Below are positions 1 to 8,079 of a stretch of 64,000 nucleotides of DNA, one piece after another. Positions within the stretch are counted from its first letter, which is position 1, and each line of letters starts with the position of its first letter. Below the pieces are notes generated by a model that had not been told where the DNA came from, ran no database searches, and saw nothing but the letters and a program-made list of their open reading frames with translations. Where the stretch lies: contig NZ_CP016464.1 in NCBI RefSeq assembly GCF_001713455.1, positions 176,001-240,000 on the forward strand, in the 5' to 3' direction. Both the position numbers and the translations under genes were made by a program. Source of the DNA: Bosea sp. RAC05. Its GTDB lineage: Bacteria; Pseudomonadota; Alphaproteobacteria; Rhizobiales; Beijerinckiaceae.

Positions 1-219
1 CGAGACCCGCGCCACGAGGTCGACCCGCTTCGCCGCTGCCGTCTGGCCCGTGAGCTCAAGATAGCGCGTCACCGGCCGCGACACCGGCGGCGCCACGCGA
101 ACCTCGGCCGGGGGCGGCGCGGAGGCGGCCGGCTTGTCGTTGCAGGCGGCCAGCGTGGCGGCGAGGCCGAGCAGCACGGGCACAGCCGTCAGCCGTGAGG
201 AGACGAGCGAGGCGATCAT
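1..219 (-). CDS. RND efflux periplasmic adaptor (membrane fusion protein), N-terminal part
   Basis: Only the first 73 codons lie in the window; the gene runs off the left edge. The protein starts with a signal peptide ending in a lipobox (LAATLAAC, Cys at about residue 27), then a Pro/Ala-rich linker and PVSRPVTRYLELTGQTAAA. That is the typical start of an AcrA/MexA-type adaptor that links an inner-membrane RND pump to an outer-membrane channel. The ATG overlaps the stop of the upstream hydrolase gene by four bases (ATGA), so the two are probably translationally coupled. The pump gene would be expected beyond the left edge. The family call rests on the N-terminus only. Confidence 0.75.
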   Translation of the reverse strand, partial: MIASLVSSRLTAVPVLLGLAATLAACNDKPAASAPPPAEVRVAPPVSRPVTRYLELTGQTAAAKRVDLVARVS

Positions 220-1349
220 CGTGATCCTCCCAGGGGTGGGCCGGGAATGAGGGCGTCGCCCAGCAGCGTCACGGAGCGGCCGAAGGTCTCGATGCGCTCG
301 TTCAGGGACGATCTCTCCTGCCGGGCAGACCCCGCACCCTGGGAGATCGCCCGCCCGATCGCGGCAATGGTCGTGCCGTCCCCGAAGGCCTTGTTGTGGT
401 TGCGGCCGAGGCCGCCGGCGACCTGCGACAGATCATGCGCCTCGATGCCGAGCGCGCGGAACTGGCTGAGATCGGTGTTGGCGCCCGCCCGGATCTTGCC
501 GCCGAACAGCCGCCGCGACAGGTCGAGCGCATAGTCGTCGCGCGACGCGTAGAGCACGATGCGGGCGGTCAGCGGCCGCAGCCGCGCGATCTGGGTGCGG
601 AACACGTCCATGTCGATGTCGGGCGCCGCCAGCACGATCGTGCCGAGACGCCCCAGCGTCTTCTGGTCGCCCGCGATCGAGAGCTGCCGCAGCGTCTCCA
701 TCGTCAGCCAGTTGCCCATCGAATGGGCGAAGATGTCGATGCCCTCGATCCCCGGGTCGCGCGCCAGCCGCGCCAGCAGATCGGCCATCGCGTCCCGGCT
801 GAAATTGGCGGAGTCCTTGTCGTAGCCGTAATCCCTGACCTCGCCCCGCGAGGGCCAGCTGAACAGGATCGGCAGGCCGCCATAGCCGGTGTCGTCGACG
901 ATCTGGGCGAGGCGCACGACCGCCTCGTCGAATTGCGTGTTGTAGCCATGGGTGAAGACCAGCGCCCGGCGCCGCGTCTTCAGCTCGGCCCGGGCAAGCC
1001 CGGCGAACTGGGTCGCGTCGAGCTCGCGCGCTTCGACGAGCGCGATATGCTTGTCGGGGTCGGGACTGTCCGCATCGGTCGGAACCGAACCCGGCGCTCG
1101 TCCTTTCGGCAGCGACAGGGTGAGGCTGGCATAGCGCGCCGCGTCGCCGCGCTCGCCCGAGAAGAGATGGCCCGGCGGATCGAGAGCCGGGCCCCGCGTC
1201 GTCACCGCCAGCACGGTGCGGGTCTTCGCCTCGGCCGGCGGCTTCGCCACCGGCACCAGCAGCCCGCGGCCGGGGCCGGCGCAGCCGCCCGCCGCCAGCG
1301 CCAGCCACGCGGCTCCCATCAGGGCGATCCGGCCCAGCCCGCTTCGCAT
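216..1349 (-). CDS. Alpha/beta hydrolase of the DUF900 type, probable lipoprotein
   Basis: 377 residues. The N-terminus has a hydrophobic leader ending in AAGGC, which resembles a lipobox, so the protein is probably exported and anchored to a membrane. The hydrolase core carries HGYNT (about 134-138, oxyanion-hole region), a nucleophile elbow AHSMG (Ser about 210; Ala replaces the usual first Gly), an acid-region motif AAPDID, and a late NHNKAFGD segment that may supply the catalytic His. These match the DUF900 (Pfam PF05990) hydrolases of proteobacteria, whose substrate is unknown. The start was put at MRSGLG because the leader begins there; the frame stays open further upstream but without signal-peptide character. 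It sits directly before, and overlaps, the efflux adaptor gene. Confidence 0.8.
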   Translation of the reverse strand: MRSGLGRIALMGAAWLALAAGGCAGPGRGLLVPVAKPPAEAKTRTVLAVTTRGPALDPPGHLFSGERGDAARYASLTLSLPKGRAPGSVPTDADSPDPDKHIALVEARELDATQFAGLARAELKTRRRALVFTHGYNTQFDEAVVRLAQIVDDTGYGGLPILFSWPSRGEVRDYGYDKDSANFSRDAMADLLARLARDPGIEGIDIFAHSMGNWLTMETLRQLSIAGDQKTLGRLGTIVLAAPDIDMDVFRTQIARLRPLTARIVLYASRDDYALDLSRRLFGGKIRAGANTDLSQFRALGIEAHDLSQVAGGLGRNHNKAFGDGTTIAAIGRAISQGAGSARQERSSLNERIETFGRSVTLLGDALIPGPPLGGSR

Positions 1350-1405
1350 CGGCAATCCCCCTGCCGCTCCCGTCCCCACGCCGCCGGCCGCGCCGGTACG
1401 GGCGA

Positions 1406-1633
1406 TCAGCCGCCGCGCGCCTCGACGACCTTGCGGCAGTCGCTTGAGAGCTTCGCCTTGTTGTCCTTCAGGCAGGCGTTCATCGGCTGCGGCTGGCCGA
1501 TGAAGGAGGCACAGAGTTTCTGCGCGTCCGGGCGGCAGGCCATCTGTTCGGCGCGCGTCGGGCCCGACTGGGCACCGGCGAAGGAGGTGCCCGCGACCAG
1601 GAGGGCGCAGGCGAGCAACAGCGATGTCTTCAT
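1406..1633 (-). CDS. Small secreted protein with a GLG1-type Cys-rich repeat
   Basis: 75 residues. A clear signal peptide (MKTSLLLACALLVAGTSFAGAQ) is followed by one repeat with four Cys: ACRPDAQKLC, then NACLKDNKAKLSSDC. The spacing and the Leu-Ser-x-x-Cys ending match the Cys-rich GLG1 repeat (Pfam PF00839), which also occurs singly in small periplasmic proteins of alphaproteobacteria. Four Cys would allow two disulfides in the periplasm. The start is supported by GAGAGGA a few bases upstream. Function is unknown. A palindrome shared with two other promoters lies about 90 bp upstream. Confidence 0.75.
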   Translation of the reverse strand: MKTSLLLACALLVAGTSFAGAQSGPTRAEQMACRPDAQKLCASFIGQPQPMNACLKDNKAKLSSDCRKVVEARGG

Positions 1634-1722
1634 GGGTCGATCCTCTCGGATGGCAGTCGCCCCCGCGGTCGCACGACCGGAGAGCCCACGGACCATGGCG
1701 CGATGCGCCTCCCCCGCCCATG

Positions 1723-1736
1723 CCATGTTCATGGGG
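1723..1736. promoter_or_regulatory. Palindromic motif CCATGTTCATGGGG, copy 1
   Basis: A 12-bp interrupted palindrome (CCATG-TT-CATGG) in the intergenic region about 90 bp upstream of the small Cys-rich gene. The identical 14-mer occurs at 6821-6834 and a one-mismatch copy at 3736-3747. Each copy lies 87-107 bp upstream of a minus-strand start codon, which suggests an operator or promoter element. The cognate factor is not recognised. Confidence 0.45.
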
Positions 1737-1756
1737 AGCGCTTTCATGGGGAGCCC

Positions 1757-3649
1757 TCACGCGGCGGCCTGGGGCAGGGCGTCCACCACGGGCACGGCAC
1801 TCGAGAGGGCGTCCGTGGCGACGGTCACGCTGCGGCGGATACCGGGAATGGCGAGTTCGTCGATCGCCTCCTCGACCAGTCGCTGGATCAGCGCCCGGCC
1901 GCGCTCGGCGCTCGCGGCACCGATGTTGAAGGCCAACACCAGCGAGGCGCTCTCGCCCTCCGCGGGCTCGTTGAGCTTCGCCGCGATGTCGCCGACGATC
2001 GCCTGGCGGATTGGCGGCTCGCTGCGCAGGGCAGCGGCGGCCTGGCGCGTGAACAGCATGATGTCGTTGCGGTCCGGCGCGCGGTCGAGCGCCACGGTGA
2101 CGCTCAGGCGCACCAGCTTGCGGCTGTGATTGGTGACCGCCCCGAGTTCGCCGAGTGGGATGGTGTGAAGCCGACCGTCTTCCTCGCGCAGGCGGATGCT
2201 GCGCAGGTTGATCTCTTCGACGAGGCCGCGTCGGGTGCCGACCTCGACCGACTCGCCGATCCGGAAGACGTCGTCGACGATGTGGAACACCCCTGAGACG
2301 ATGTCCTTGACCAGGGCCTGCGAGCCGAAGCTGATCGCCAGGCCGACGATTCCGGCACCGGCCATCAGCGGGGTGATGTCGACGCCGAGCGCCGAGAGTC
2401 CGACCAGCGAGAACACCACGCAGATCAGCGTGATCGTGGTCGCGCGCAGGATCGGCAACACCGTCGAGAGCCGGGCCAGGCGCGCATCCCGCTCCTGCGC
2501 CGTGCCGGCGGCTTCCGTCGGCGTCAGCGCCGCCTCGGTCCAGACATGCACGAGGGCGGCGCAGGCGGCTCCCAGCACGAAAACGATCGAGGCGAAGTTC
2601 AGCCGATAGCCGAGCATCTGTGCGCCATCGGCCGGGAGCCAGCCGAAGGCCCCGACCAGCCAGAATTCGAGGCCGATCCGCAGGATCATCACCGCCGCGA
2701 GGCTGTCGATGACCACGCGCAGCACGAAGAGCTGCCGCATCTCGGCCGGCTGGCGCGAATCGCGGATGCTGACGGCCACCGCCCGGTCGAGCGCGAGCGC
2801 CAGCAGCAGCACCACGATCGTCCCCACGGCGCCGTGATAGAGCGCGAAGGCGCCACTCACCCAGCCCCAGAGCCAGAAGACGAGGGCCAGCCCGCTGAGC
2901 CCGATCGCCAGCAGCCTCGCCCCCGCAGCCATGCCGTGGCGCCCCAGCGACACGAACATCTGGACCGCGCCCGCCGTCAGCGCGGCGGCGACGAGGCCGG
3001 AGATCAGCTTGGCGGCCTCGTCGCTCAGGCCCGACCGCTGCGCCGAGGCGAGCAGGACCGCATGCAGATGAGCGATCGCGAACAGGATGGCGAAACGGCG
3101 CACCGCCTTGCGCGCGCCCGCATCATCGACCCGCGTCAGCCGGAAGCGCTTCATCGCCGGCTGGAAGAGGATGATCAGCAGCGTCAGCCCCATCAGCCAG
3201 CGCACCAGCGCGATCACCATGTCGCGCGGCAGCGCCTCGGAGCCCGGCAGGATGCCGAGACCCCGCACCAGCAGCACCCGTCCGGCCAGCGCCGCCGCCA
3301 ACAGCGCGAGGATTTCGAGGCCGGCGAGACCTGCCATCCCGGCGAGCGCGCTTCGGGCCGAACCGGCCCGGAGGCGGGCCTGCGCCAGCCCGCTGCGCGT
3401 CGCGACATAGGCCAGCGCGACGACGAGGCAGACACCGAGCGTCACCGGCAGCGTCGTCGCCGACTCGGGCCAGCCGCGCTCGGCCACCGTCATCAGTTCG
3501 CCCGGCAGGCCGGGCAGGGCCGTCAGGGCCGTGACGACTTCGCGGTCGACGGTCTCGACGAGGCGCCGCATCGCATCGAGCGGCGCGATGCCGCTGCGGA
3601 GGGTTTCCGCCGCCGCCGCGGCGGCAGGCATGGCTGTTTCGCCCGGCAT
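1757..3649 (-). CDS. MscS-family mechanosensitive ion channel
   Basis: 630 residues from the chosen start. The N-terminal two thirds is a long run of hydrophobic segments (about ten predicted by eye), followed by the conserved MscS pore and beta domain near residues 430-530: GIVGLAISFGSQALVKDIVS, then GVFHIVDDVFRIGESVEVG and TIPLGELGAVTNHSRK. The length and extra membrane helices place it with the large, multi-helix MscS channels, inner-membrane valves that release solutes on hypo-osmotic shock. The frame is open to 3745, but the start at 3649 (MPGETAMPAA) has a good GAGCGAGGA ribosome-binding site. With this start the shared palindrome at 3736 falls at about the same distance as in two neighbouring genes. 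Confidence 0.85.
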   Translation of the reverse strand: MPGETAMPAAAAAAETLRSGIAPLDAMRRLVETVDREVVTALTALPGLPGELMTVAERGWPESATTLPVTLGVCLVVALAYVATRSGLAQARLRAGSARSALAGMAGLAGLEILALLAAALAGRVLLVRGLGILPGSEALPRDMVIALVRWLMGLTLLIILFQPAMKRFRLTRVDDAGARKAVRRFAILFAIAHLHAVLLASAQRSGLSDEAAKLISGLVAAALTAGAVQMFVSLGRHGMAAGARLLAIGLSGLALVFWLWGWVSGAFALYHGAVGTIVVLLLALALDRAVAVSIRDSRQPAEMRQLFVLRVVIDSLAAVMILRIGLEFWLVGAFGWLPADGAQMLGYRLNFASIVFVLGAACAALVHVWTEAALTPTEAAGTAQERDARLARLSTVLPILRATTITLICVVFSLVGLSALGVDITPLMAGAGIVGLAISFGSQALVKDIVSGVFHIVDDVFRIGESVEVGTRRGLVEEINLRSIRLREEDGRLHTIPLGELGAVTNHSRKLVRLSVTVALDRAPDRNDIMLFTRQAAAALRSEPPIRQAIVGDIAAKLNEPAEGESASLVLAFNIGAASAERGRALIQRLVEEAIDELAIPGIRRSVTVATDALSSAVPVVDALPQAAA

Positions 3650-3735
3650 GATGTCCTCGCTCCGGCTCGCCGCATCTGCCAGTTCCGATACGTCAGGCCA
3701 TCGCATCACGCCATCGCGGGCGGGGTCCCGCCACC

Positions 3736-3747
3736 CCATCTTCATGG
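3736..3747. promoter_or_regulatory. Palindromic motif CCATCTTCATGG, copy 2
   Basis: This differs by one base from the perfect 12-mer at 1723 and 6821. It lies 87 bp upstream of the preferred start of the MscS-type channel gene. Confidence 0.4.
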
Positions 3748-3846
3748 GATACCGGCGGCGCGCAAAGAGCCCCAGATTGCAGCGACGTCGCGAAAGCGTG
3801 GCCGTCCGGCCAGGCCGCAGACGCGCAATGCAGGGAGCACCAGACG

Positions 3847-4140
3847 ATGGTTCGCATTCCAGGGTTCACGCGCAACGGCCTCGGCCTGGCTGCGCTTTCC
3901 GCGCTGGCGGGCCTGACGCTGGGCGCCGCACCGGCCGAGGCGGTGGTCTATTGCAAGACGGTGGGCGTGCCGAAGGGCTGCATCGTCCGCCCGGCCCCGG
4001 TCGTGGTCGGCGCGCCGGTCGCACGAGCGGCGGTGGCGACACCCTATCGCGGGGTCGGAGCCGGCGCGCGCGGCGTCGGCGTGCGTCCCGGCACGCCGGC
4101 CAATCGCGGCGGCCCGGTCAACCGCGTCGGCCGCCGCTGA
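3847..4140 (+). CDS. Small secreted Gly/Ala/Pro-rich protein of unknown function
   Basis: 97 residues. A signal peptide (about residues 1-32, ending APAEA) precedes the segment VVYCKTVGVPKGCIVRP with two Cys, then a low-complexity Ala/Val/Gly/Arg tail. The YCK-VGVPKGC-VRP signature recurs in short secreted proteins of Hyphomicrobiales; no function is known to me. A ribosome-binding site (GGGAG) lies about ten bases before the ATG. The gene stands alone between the channel gene and the convergent sensor kinase gene. Confidence 0.7.
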   Translation: MVRIPGFTRNGLGLAALSALAGLTLGAAPAEAVVYCKTVGVPKGCIVRPAPVVVGAPVARAAVATPYRGVGAGARGVGVRPGTPANRGGPVNRVGRR

Positions 4141-4147
4141 ACGCGGC

Positions 4148-6067
4148 TCAACGGCCGGGCGCGTCGAGATCGGCGAAGCGGCCCGGAAGGTCGAGCGTCA
4201 CGCGCGTCCCCTCCGGGCCCGAGACGATCGCCAGTTGCGCGCCGCAGCCTTCGGCGCGCCGGCGCATGTTGGCGAGGCCCCGCCCGGCCAAAGGCGGGGC
4301 GGCGCTGCCGGGCTGGGCGTCGAAGCCCCGGCCATCGTCCCGCACGCTGATGCGGCCGCGTTGACCGTCCGCCGCCGCGACGGTCTCGATGTCGACCATG
4401 ATCGTGCCGGCACCGGCATGCTTGACCGCATTGGTCACCGCCTCGTCGAGCAGACGCAGCATCTGGATGACGTGGCCCGGACGCAGTTCGGGATGGACGG
4501 GCAGCCCCTGCGGCGTCAGCACGCGCCACGCCAGCTCGATGCGATGCGCCCGCAACTGGGCCGCGGTCCGCTCCCGCCAGGCCCCGAGCGCCAGCATCAG
4601 ATCCCCGCCGATATCGTCCATGGCGTCGACCACCAGCCGCAGATCCTTCAGCGCGGCCCGCGCCGCCTCGCCGATCGGCGCGGCCTGCTGGCGTTCGCTC
4701 AGCGCGACGATGCTGACGAGCTGGCCGCCGAGCCCGTCATGCAGGTCGCGCATCAGCCGCGTCCGCTCGCCGGCCAGAGCCATCGCCCACGCCCGCTCCT
4801 CGTCCCGCGCCAGGGTCGCACGCAGCTTGTCCTCCGCTTCGCGCACGAGCGTGACCATCCGGCCGGCGAAGCTGTCGACCTGGTTCATGGCACGGGCAAA
4901 GCGCCAGGTCAGACCGATGCCGATCGCGATCACCATGGCCGAGTAGGACAGGCGCGAGAAGAACATCCGCCGGTCGGGCGCGATGTCGAGGATCGACAGG
5001 ATGTCGCGCGCGAAGAAGAACAGCACGACCGTGACCGCGCTGCCGAGCATGAGGCTGGTCGCATCCCGGCGTTGCAGGAAGGCAAGCGCGACCACGACGG
5101 CGATCAGGACCAGGCAGCACGCCACCGTCGCCGGACCGAGCATCAGATAGGCCGTGCGAACCGGGCCGGGGCCGCCGAACAGCCCTGTCGCGGTGATGAT
5201 CAGGCCGGGTACGAAGAGCAGCACGGCGATCCGTCGCAGCTTCATCCCGAGGAACAGGACGAAGAACAGCACCCCGAAAGCGCTCTCCAGCGGCGGCGAG
5301 GCGATCAGCACCGCGTTGAGCCCGGCATAGAGCGACTGGCCGCTCGGCGCCGAGATGAAGGTCTGCATCACGCCGATCGCCATCGAGGCGGCGAGCGCGC
5401 CATATTCCGGCTCGTGGCGTCGCATCAGCCACATCATGCCCAGGATGACCGCGAGGATGCTCTGCCAGGCGGCCAGCACAATCGGCAGCGTCACGAAGAG
5501 CAGGACGCGCTGGTCATGGGCCGGCCGCAGCATGGCGTCCGGACCGACATGGATGCGGTCGAGAAAGCCGGTGAGCGGCCCCCAGACGAAGAGCCTGACC
5601 GTCAGCTCGTTGCGCCCCTCCCGCAGCAGGGAGGACGGAACCACCACGATCTCGGGAGTGCTTCGGTCGGGCCGGTTCGCCGCCGGATTGCGGCGGCTGT
5701 CGAGAATCTCGACGCCGTTGACCGCGACCGCGACACCGTTGGTGAAGCGCGGCAGCAGCACCGACCAGGGCTCCTCCGGCAGGCCGGCAGGCCTGTCGAA
5801 GGCCAGCCCATAGCGGGGCGGAGCCGCCATCGTGAACCGGGCGCTGTGGTGATGCGGCAGGCTGACCATCACGCCCGGCGGCTCCAGCCACGCCTCGGTG
5901 AGCTGCCAGCGCGGCGGGGGCTCCGGCGTCGGCAGGGCCGCGAGCCCGAGACAGCCGACCACGACGAGCGCCTGCAGCGCGAGATAAAGCAGCAGCCGCA
6001 GCGCCAGCCCGGGGGTGCCAAGAGGCGCCACCGGGCGTGATTCCGGCTCGGCCGCCGCCGTGCTCAC
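4148..6067 (-). CDS. NarL-type sensor histidine kinase with jelly-roll-like extracytoplasmic domain and multi-helix membrane region
   Basis: 639 residues, GTG start. One N-terminal helix (about 20-45) is followed by an extracytoplasmic region (about 50-185) with features such as PRFTNGVAVAVNGVEILDS that resemble a beta-sandwich, then about seven membrane helices (190-390). This is the layout of 7TMR-DISM sensors. The cytoplasmic part has a HisKA_3 phospho-acceptor segment (RDLHDGLGGQL, His about 443) and an HATPase domain with N box (DEAVTNAVKHAG, Asn about 546), DDGRGF and GRGLANM. It should autophosphorylate and signal to the LuxR-type regulator encoded just upstream, with which it overlaps by four bases (GTGA). 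The signal is unknown. Confidence 0.88.
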   Translation of the reverse strand: MSTAAAEPESRPVAPLGTPGLALRLLLYLALQALVVVGCLGLAALPTPEPPPRWQLTEAWLEPPGVMVSLPHHHSARFTMAAPPRYGLAFDRPAGLPEEPWSVLLPRFTNGVAVAVNGVEILDSRRNPAANRPDRSTPEIVVVPSSLLREGRNELTVRLFVWGPLTGFLDRIHVGPDAMLRPAHDQRVLLFVTLPIVLAAWQSILAVILGMMWLMRRHEPEYGALAASMAIGVMQTFISAPSGQSLYAGLNAVLIASPPLESAFGVLFFVLFLGMKLRRIAVLLFVPGLIITATGLFGGPGPVRTAYLMLGPATVACCLVLIAVVVALAFLQRRDATSLMLGSAVTVVLFFFARDILSILDIAPDRRMFFSRLSYSAMVIAIGIGLTWRFARAMNQVDSFAGRMVTLVREAEDKLRATLARDEERAWAMALAGERTRLMRDLHDGLGGQLVSIVALSERQQAAPIGEAARAALKDLRLVVDAMDDIGGDLMLALGAWRERTAAQLRAHRIELAWRVLTPQGLPVHPELRPGHVIQMLRLLDEAVTNAVKHAGAGTIMVDIETVAAADGQRGRISVRDDGRGFDAQPGSAAPPLAGRGLANMRRRAEGCGAQLAIVSGPEGTRVTLDLPGRFADLDAPGR

Positions 6068-6714
6068 AGCCGGATCAGGCCCTGCTGCAGCGCCTCGAAC
6101 ACCGCTTCGCCGCGCGTGTTGACCTCGAGCTTGCGGTAGATGTTCTTGATGTGGCCGGGCACCGTCTGCCGCGACAGGCCGAGATGCCCGGCGATGTCGG
6201 CATAGCTGAAGCCCTTGGCGATGCCCCAGAGGATGTCGATCTCGCGAGGCGTCAGCCGCGCCGTGTTGAGCCCCTGCGGGGCCGGGGCCGCGGCGGGCTG
6301 CACCTGCGTGCGCCGCACGATGAAGCGCGCGATCGAGGCCGAGATCGGCGAATGGCCGGCGACGAGGTCGCGCACCGTCGCCGCGATGTCGGTCGGGAAG
6401 GCGTCCTTGAGGAGATAGCCGGTCGCACCCTGGCGGATCGCGGCGATGACGCTCTCCTCATCGCCGAGGATCGAGATCACCATGATCTCCGTCTCGGGAT
6501 GGCGATGGCGCGTCTCCCGGATCAGGTCGAGGCCATGGCCGTCGGGGAGTTGCAGATCGGTCAGCAGCACACGGGGCACCGCCTCGCAGAGATGGGTCCG
6601 GGCCTCAGTGACGGTCGCAACAGCGGTGACGGCGAACTCTCCGGTCGCCCCCAGCGCGTCCTGGAGGCGCCAGCGCGTCGGCGCGTCATCCTCGACGAGC
6701 AGCACCTTGATCAT
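6064..6714 (-). CDS. LuxR/NarL-family response regulator
   Basis: 216 residues. The receiver domain (about 1-120) has the acidic pair EDD at 8-10, phospho-acceptor Asp 53 (LTDLQLPDG) and Lys about 103 (YLLKDAF). The C-terminus is a GerE/LuxR HTH (LTPREIDILWGIAKGFSYAD, then LGLSRQTVPGHIKNIYRKL). It is the DNA-binding partner of the kinase gene that follows and overlaps it. The usual Thr-V-x-x-H-I pattern of the recognition helix reads QTVPGHI here. A palindrome at 6821, about 107 bp upstream, is a candidate operator, possibly autoregulatory. Confidence 0.92.
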   Translation of the reverse strand: MIKVLLVEDDAPTRWRLQDALGATGEFAVTAVATVTEARTHLCEAVPRVLLTDLQLPDGHGLDLIRETRHRHPETEIMVISILGDEESVIAAIRQGATGYLLKDAFPTDIAATVRDLVAGHSPISASIARFIVRRTQVQPAAAPAPQGLNTARLTPREIDILWGIAKGFSYADIAGHLGLSRQTVPGHIKNIYRKLEVNTRGEAVFEALQQGLIRL

Positions 6715-6820
6715 GCGCCGCCTTGCTCCCCCGCCCCGGCTCGCAGGCCGCCGACCCGCGCCCTGGCCCGCCCCCGTCAGGGCTGTCGCATGCTAGCCGC
6801 TGTCGGCCGGCGGCGACAGC

Positions 6821-6834
6821 CCATGTTCATGGGG
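6821..6834. promoter_or_regulatory. Palindromic motif CCATGTTCATGGGG, copy 3
   Basis: Identical over 14 bases to the copy at 1723-1736 and placed 107 bp upstream of the response-regulator start codon. The rest of the 277-bp intergenic region shows no gene. Confidence 0.45.
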
Positions 6835-6991
6835 CACAGCTGCTCCCATCCGGAACGACGCGGCGAGGACCGGCCGTCCGGCCTGCATCTCGACGCAGAT
6901 GGCCGAGTTCCGAAGACCCGGAGGATCGATGTGCCGAGCGCTTGGTCACGGCCGCATGACAGGGAGGACATCGGTCTGCCGAAGCAGCCCT

Positions 6992-8002
6992 TCAAGCGGC
7001 TTTTCGCCAAAGCCCAGGCGATGTTCCGCTCCACCGACGAAAAGCGTGCACGAAGGAACTCGGGGTCGAATAGTCGAGCGTCGCAGCAATGTCCGCGATG
7101 CTCAGATCGCCCAACCTGAGCAGTTCCCTCGCTGCGACCTGACGCACCTCGTCCCTGATCGCGTCGAACGTGGTTCCCTCCGCTCGCAGCCGTCGCCTCA
7201 TGGCGCGCGGGTGCAAGCCAAGCCGCTCGGCCATCTCCGCCATCCTTGCATGGCCCCTCAGCAGGAAGGGGCGCAAGAGATGCCGGACATGCGCGGACAA
7301 GGGGAGCGGTGTCCCATGGCGGACCGAGAGAAGCTGGGCCAGCGCGAGATCATGCTGCGCCCTGTCGGCTGCCGGGAGCGGGAAATCCAGGACCGACGCC
7401 CGCAGGATCACACCCGTCTGGTGCTGGCCAAAGCGAACCGGGCATCGCGCCAGGCGCATGTAGCGGGTTGGATCGCGAGGGGCCGCCCTGGACATCACGA
7501 TTTCCTCTGGCGCAACCTGCCCGCCGGTCAGCTCGGCAATCAGATTGCAACCAACAGCAAGGACCAGATCATAGATCTGGTTCGTGATCGGTGCCGACGT
7601 GTCGTAAACGCCGTACCCCAATATGACGTCGCGGTCCGCCTGCATGATGTAGACCGAGCCGCCCGTCGAGTTGTGGCTCTGGAAGGCGGCAAAATCGCCG
7701 ATCGCCTCGCCCAGCGTAGCGGCATGGCGCAGGACGCGACCCAGCGGGCCAAGCGCAGCGAGTGTCTGGCGCTTCCCAAGCAGGATCCCGATGTCGTCCC
7801 GGCCGGTCAGGCGACATGCGTTGTCGAGGACCGACAGAAAGTCTGCATAAGCCACGAAGGCATCCGGCCGAACCTCAGCGGCCGAAATACCCGTGCCCTC
7901 CAGCACGGACGCCAGGCTGACACCGTGGTCTTCCAGCACGCCTGCCAACGGGACCAGGGCGGCTGCGCGTTGCATCGCCATCTTCGTCGTTGTCGGCGGC
8001 AT
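6992..8002 (-). CDS. AraC-family transcriptional regulator with Arabinose_bd-like N-domain
   Basis: 336 residues. The N-terminal two thirds resembles the ligand-binding region of the OruR/ArgR-type AraC regulators (AAALVPLAGVLEDHG, then FQSHNSTGGSVYIMQADRDV). The C-terminal HTH_18 region (MAERLGLHPRAMRRRLRAEG, LSIADIAATLDYSTPSSFVH, FRRWSGTSP) is a complete double HTH. The start at 8002 has GAGGA at good spacing; the frame extends to 8041 without a ribosome-binding site. The gene is divergent from the DUF1254 gene across 77 bp, so it probably controls that gene, though nothing in the sequence identifies the inducer. Confidence 0.85.
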   Translation of the reverse strand: MPPTTTKMAMQRAAALVPLAGVLEDHGVSLASVLEGTGISAAEVRPDAFVAYADFLSVLDNACRLTGRDDIGILLGKRQTLAALGPLGRVLRHAATLGEAIGDFAAFQSHNSTGGSVYIMQADRDVILGYGVYDTSAPITNQIYDLVLAVGCNLIAELTGGQVAPEEIVMSRAAPRDPTRYMRLARCPVRFGQHQTGVILRASVLDFPLPAADRAQHDLALAQLLSVRHGTPLPLSAHVRHLLRPFLLRGHARMAEMAERLGLHPRAMRRRLRAEGTTFDAIRDEVRQVAARELLRLGDLSIADIAATLDYSTPSSFVHAFRRWSGTSPGLWRKAA

Positions 8003-8079
8003 CGGTGTCCTCAAACCACAACGACCTGCATGCGAGTCCATCTACGGTGCGATCAGGATTGAAGTCGAGGGACCTCATC

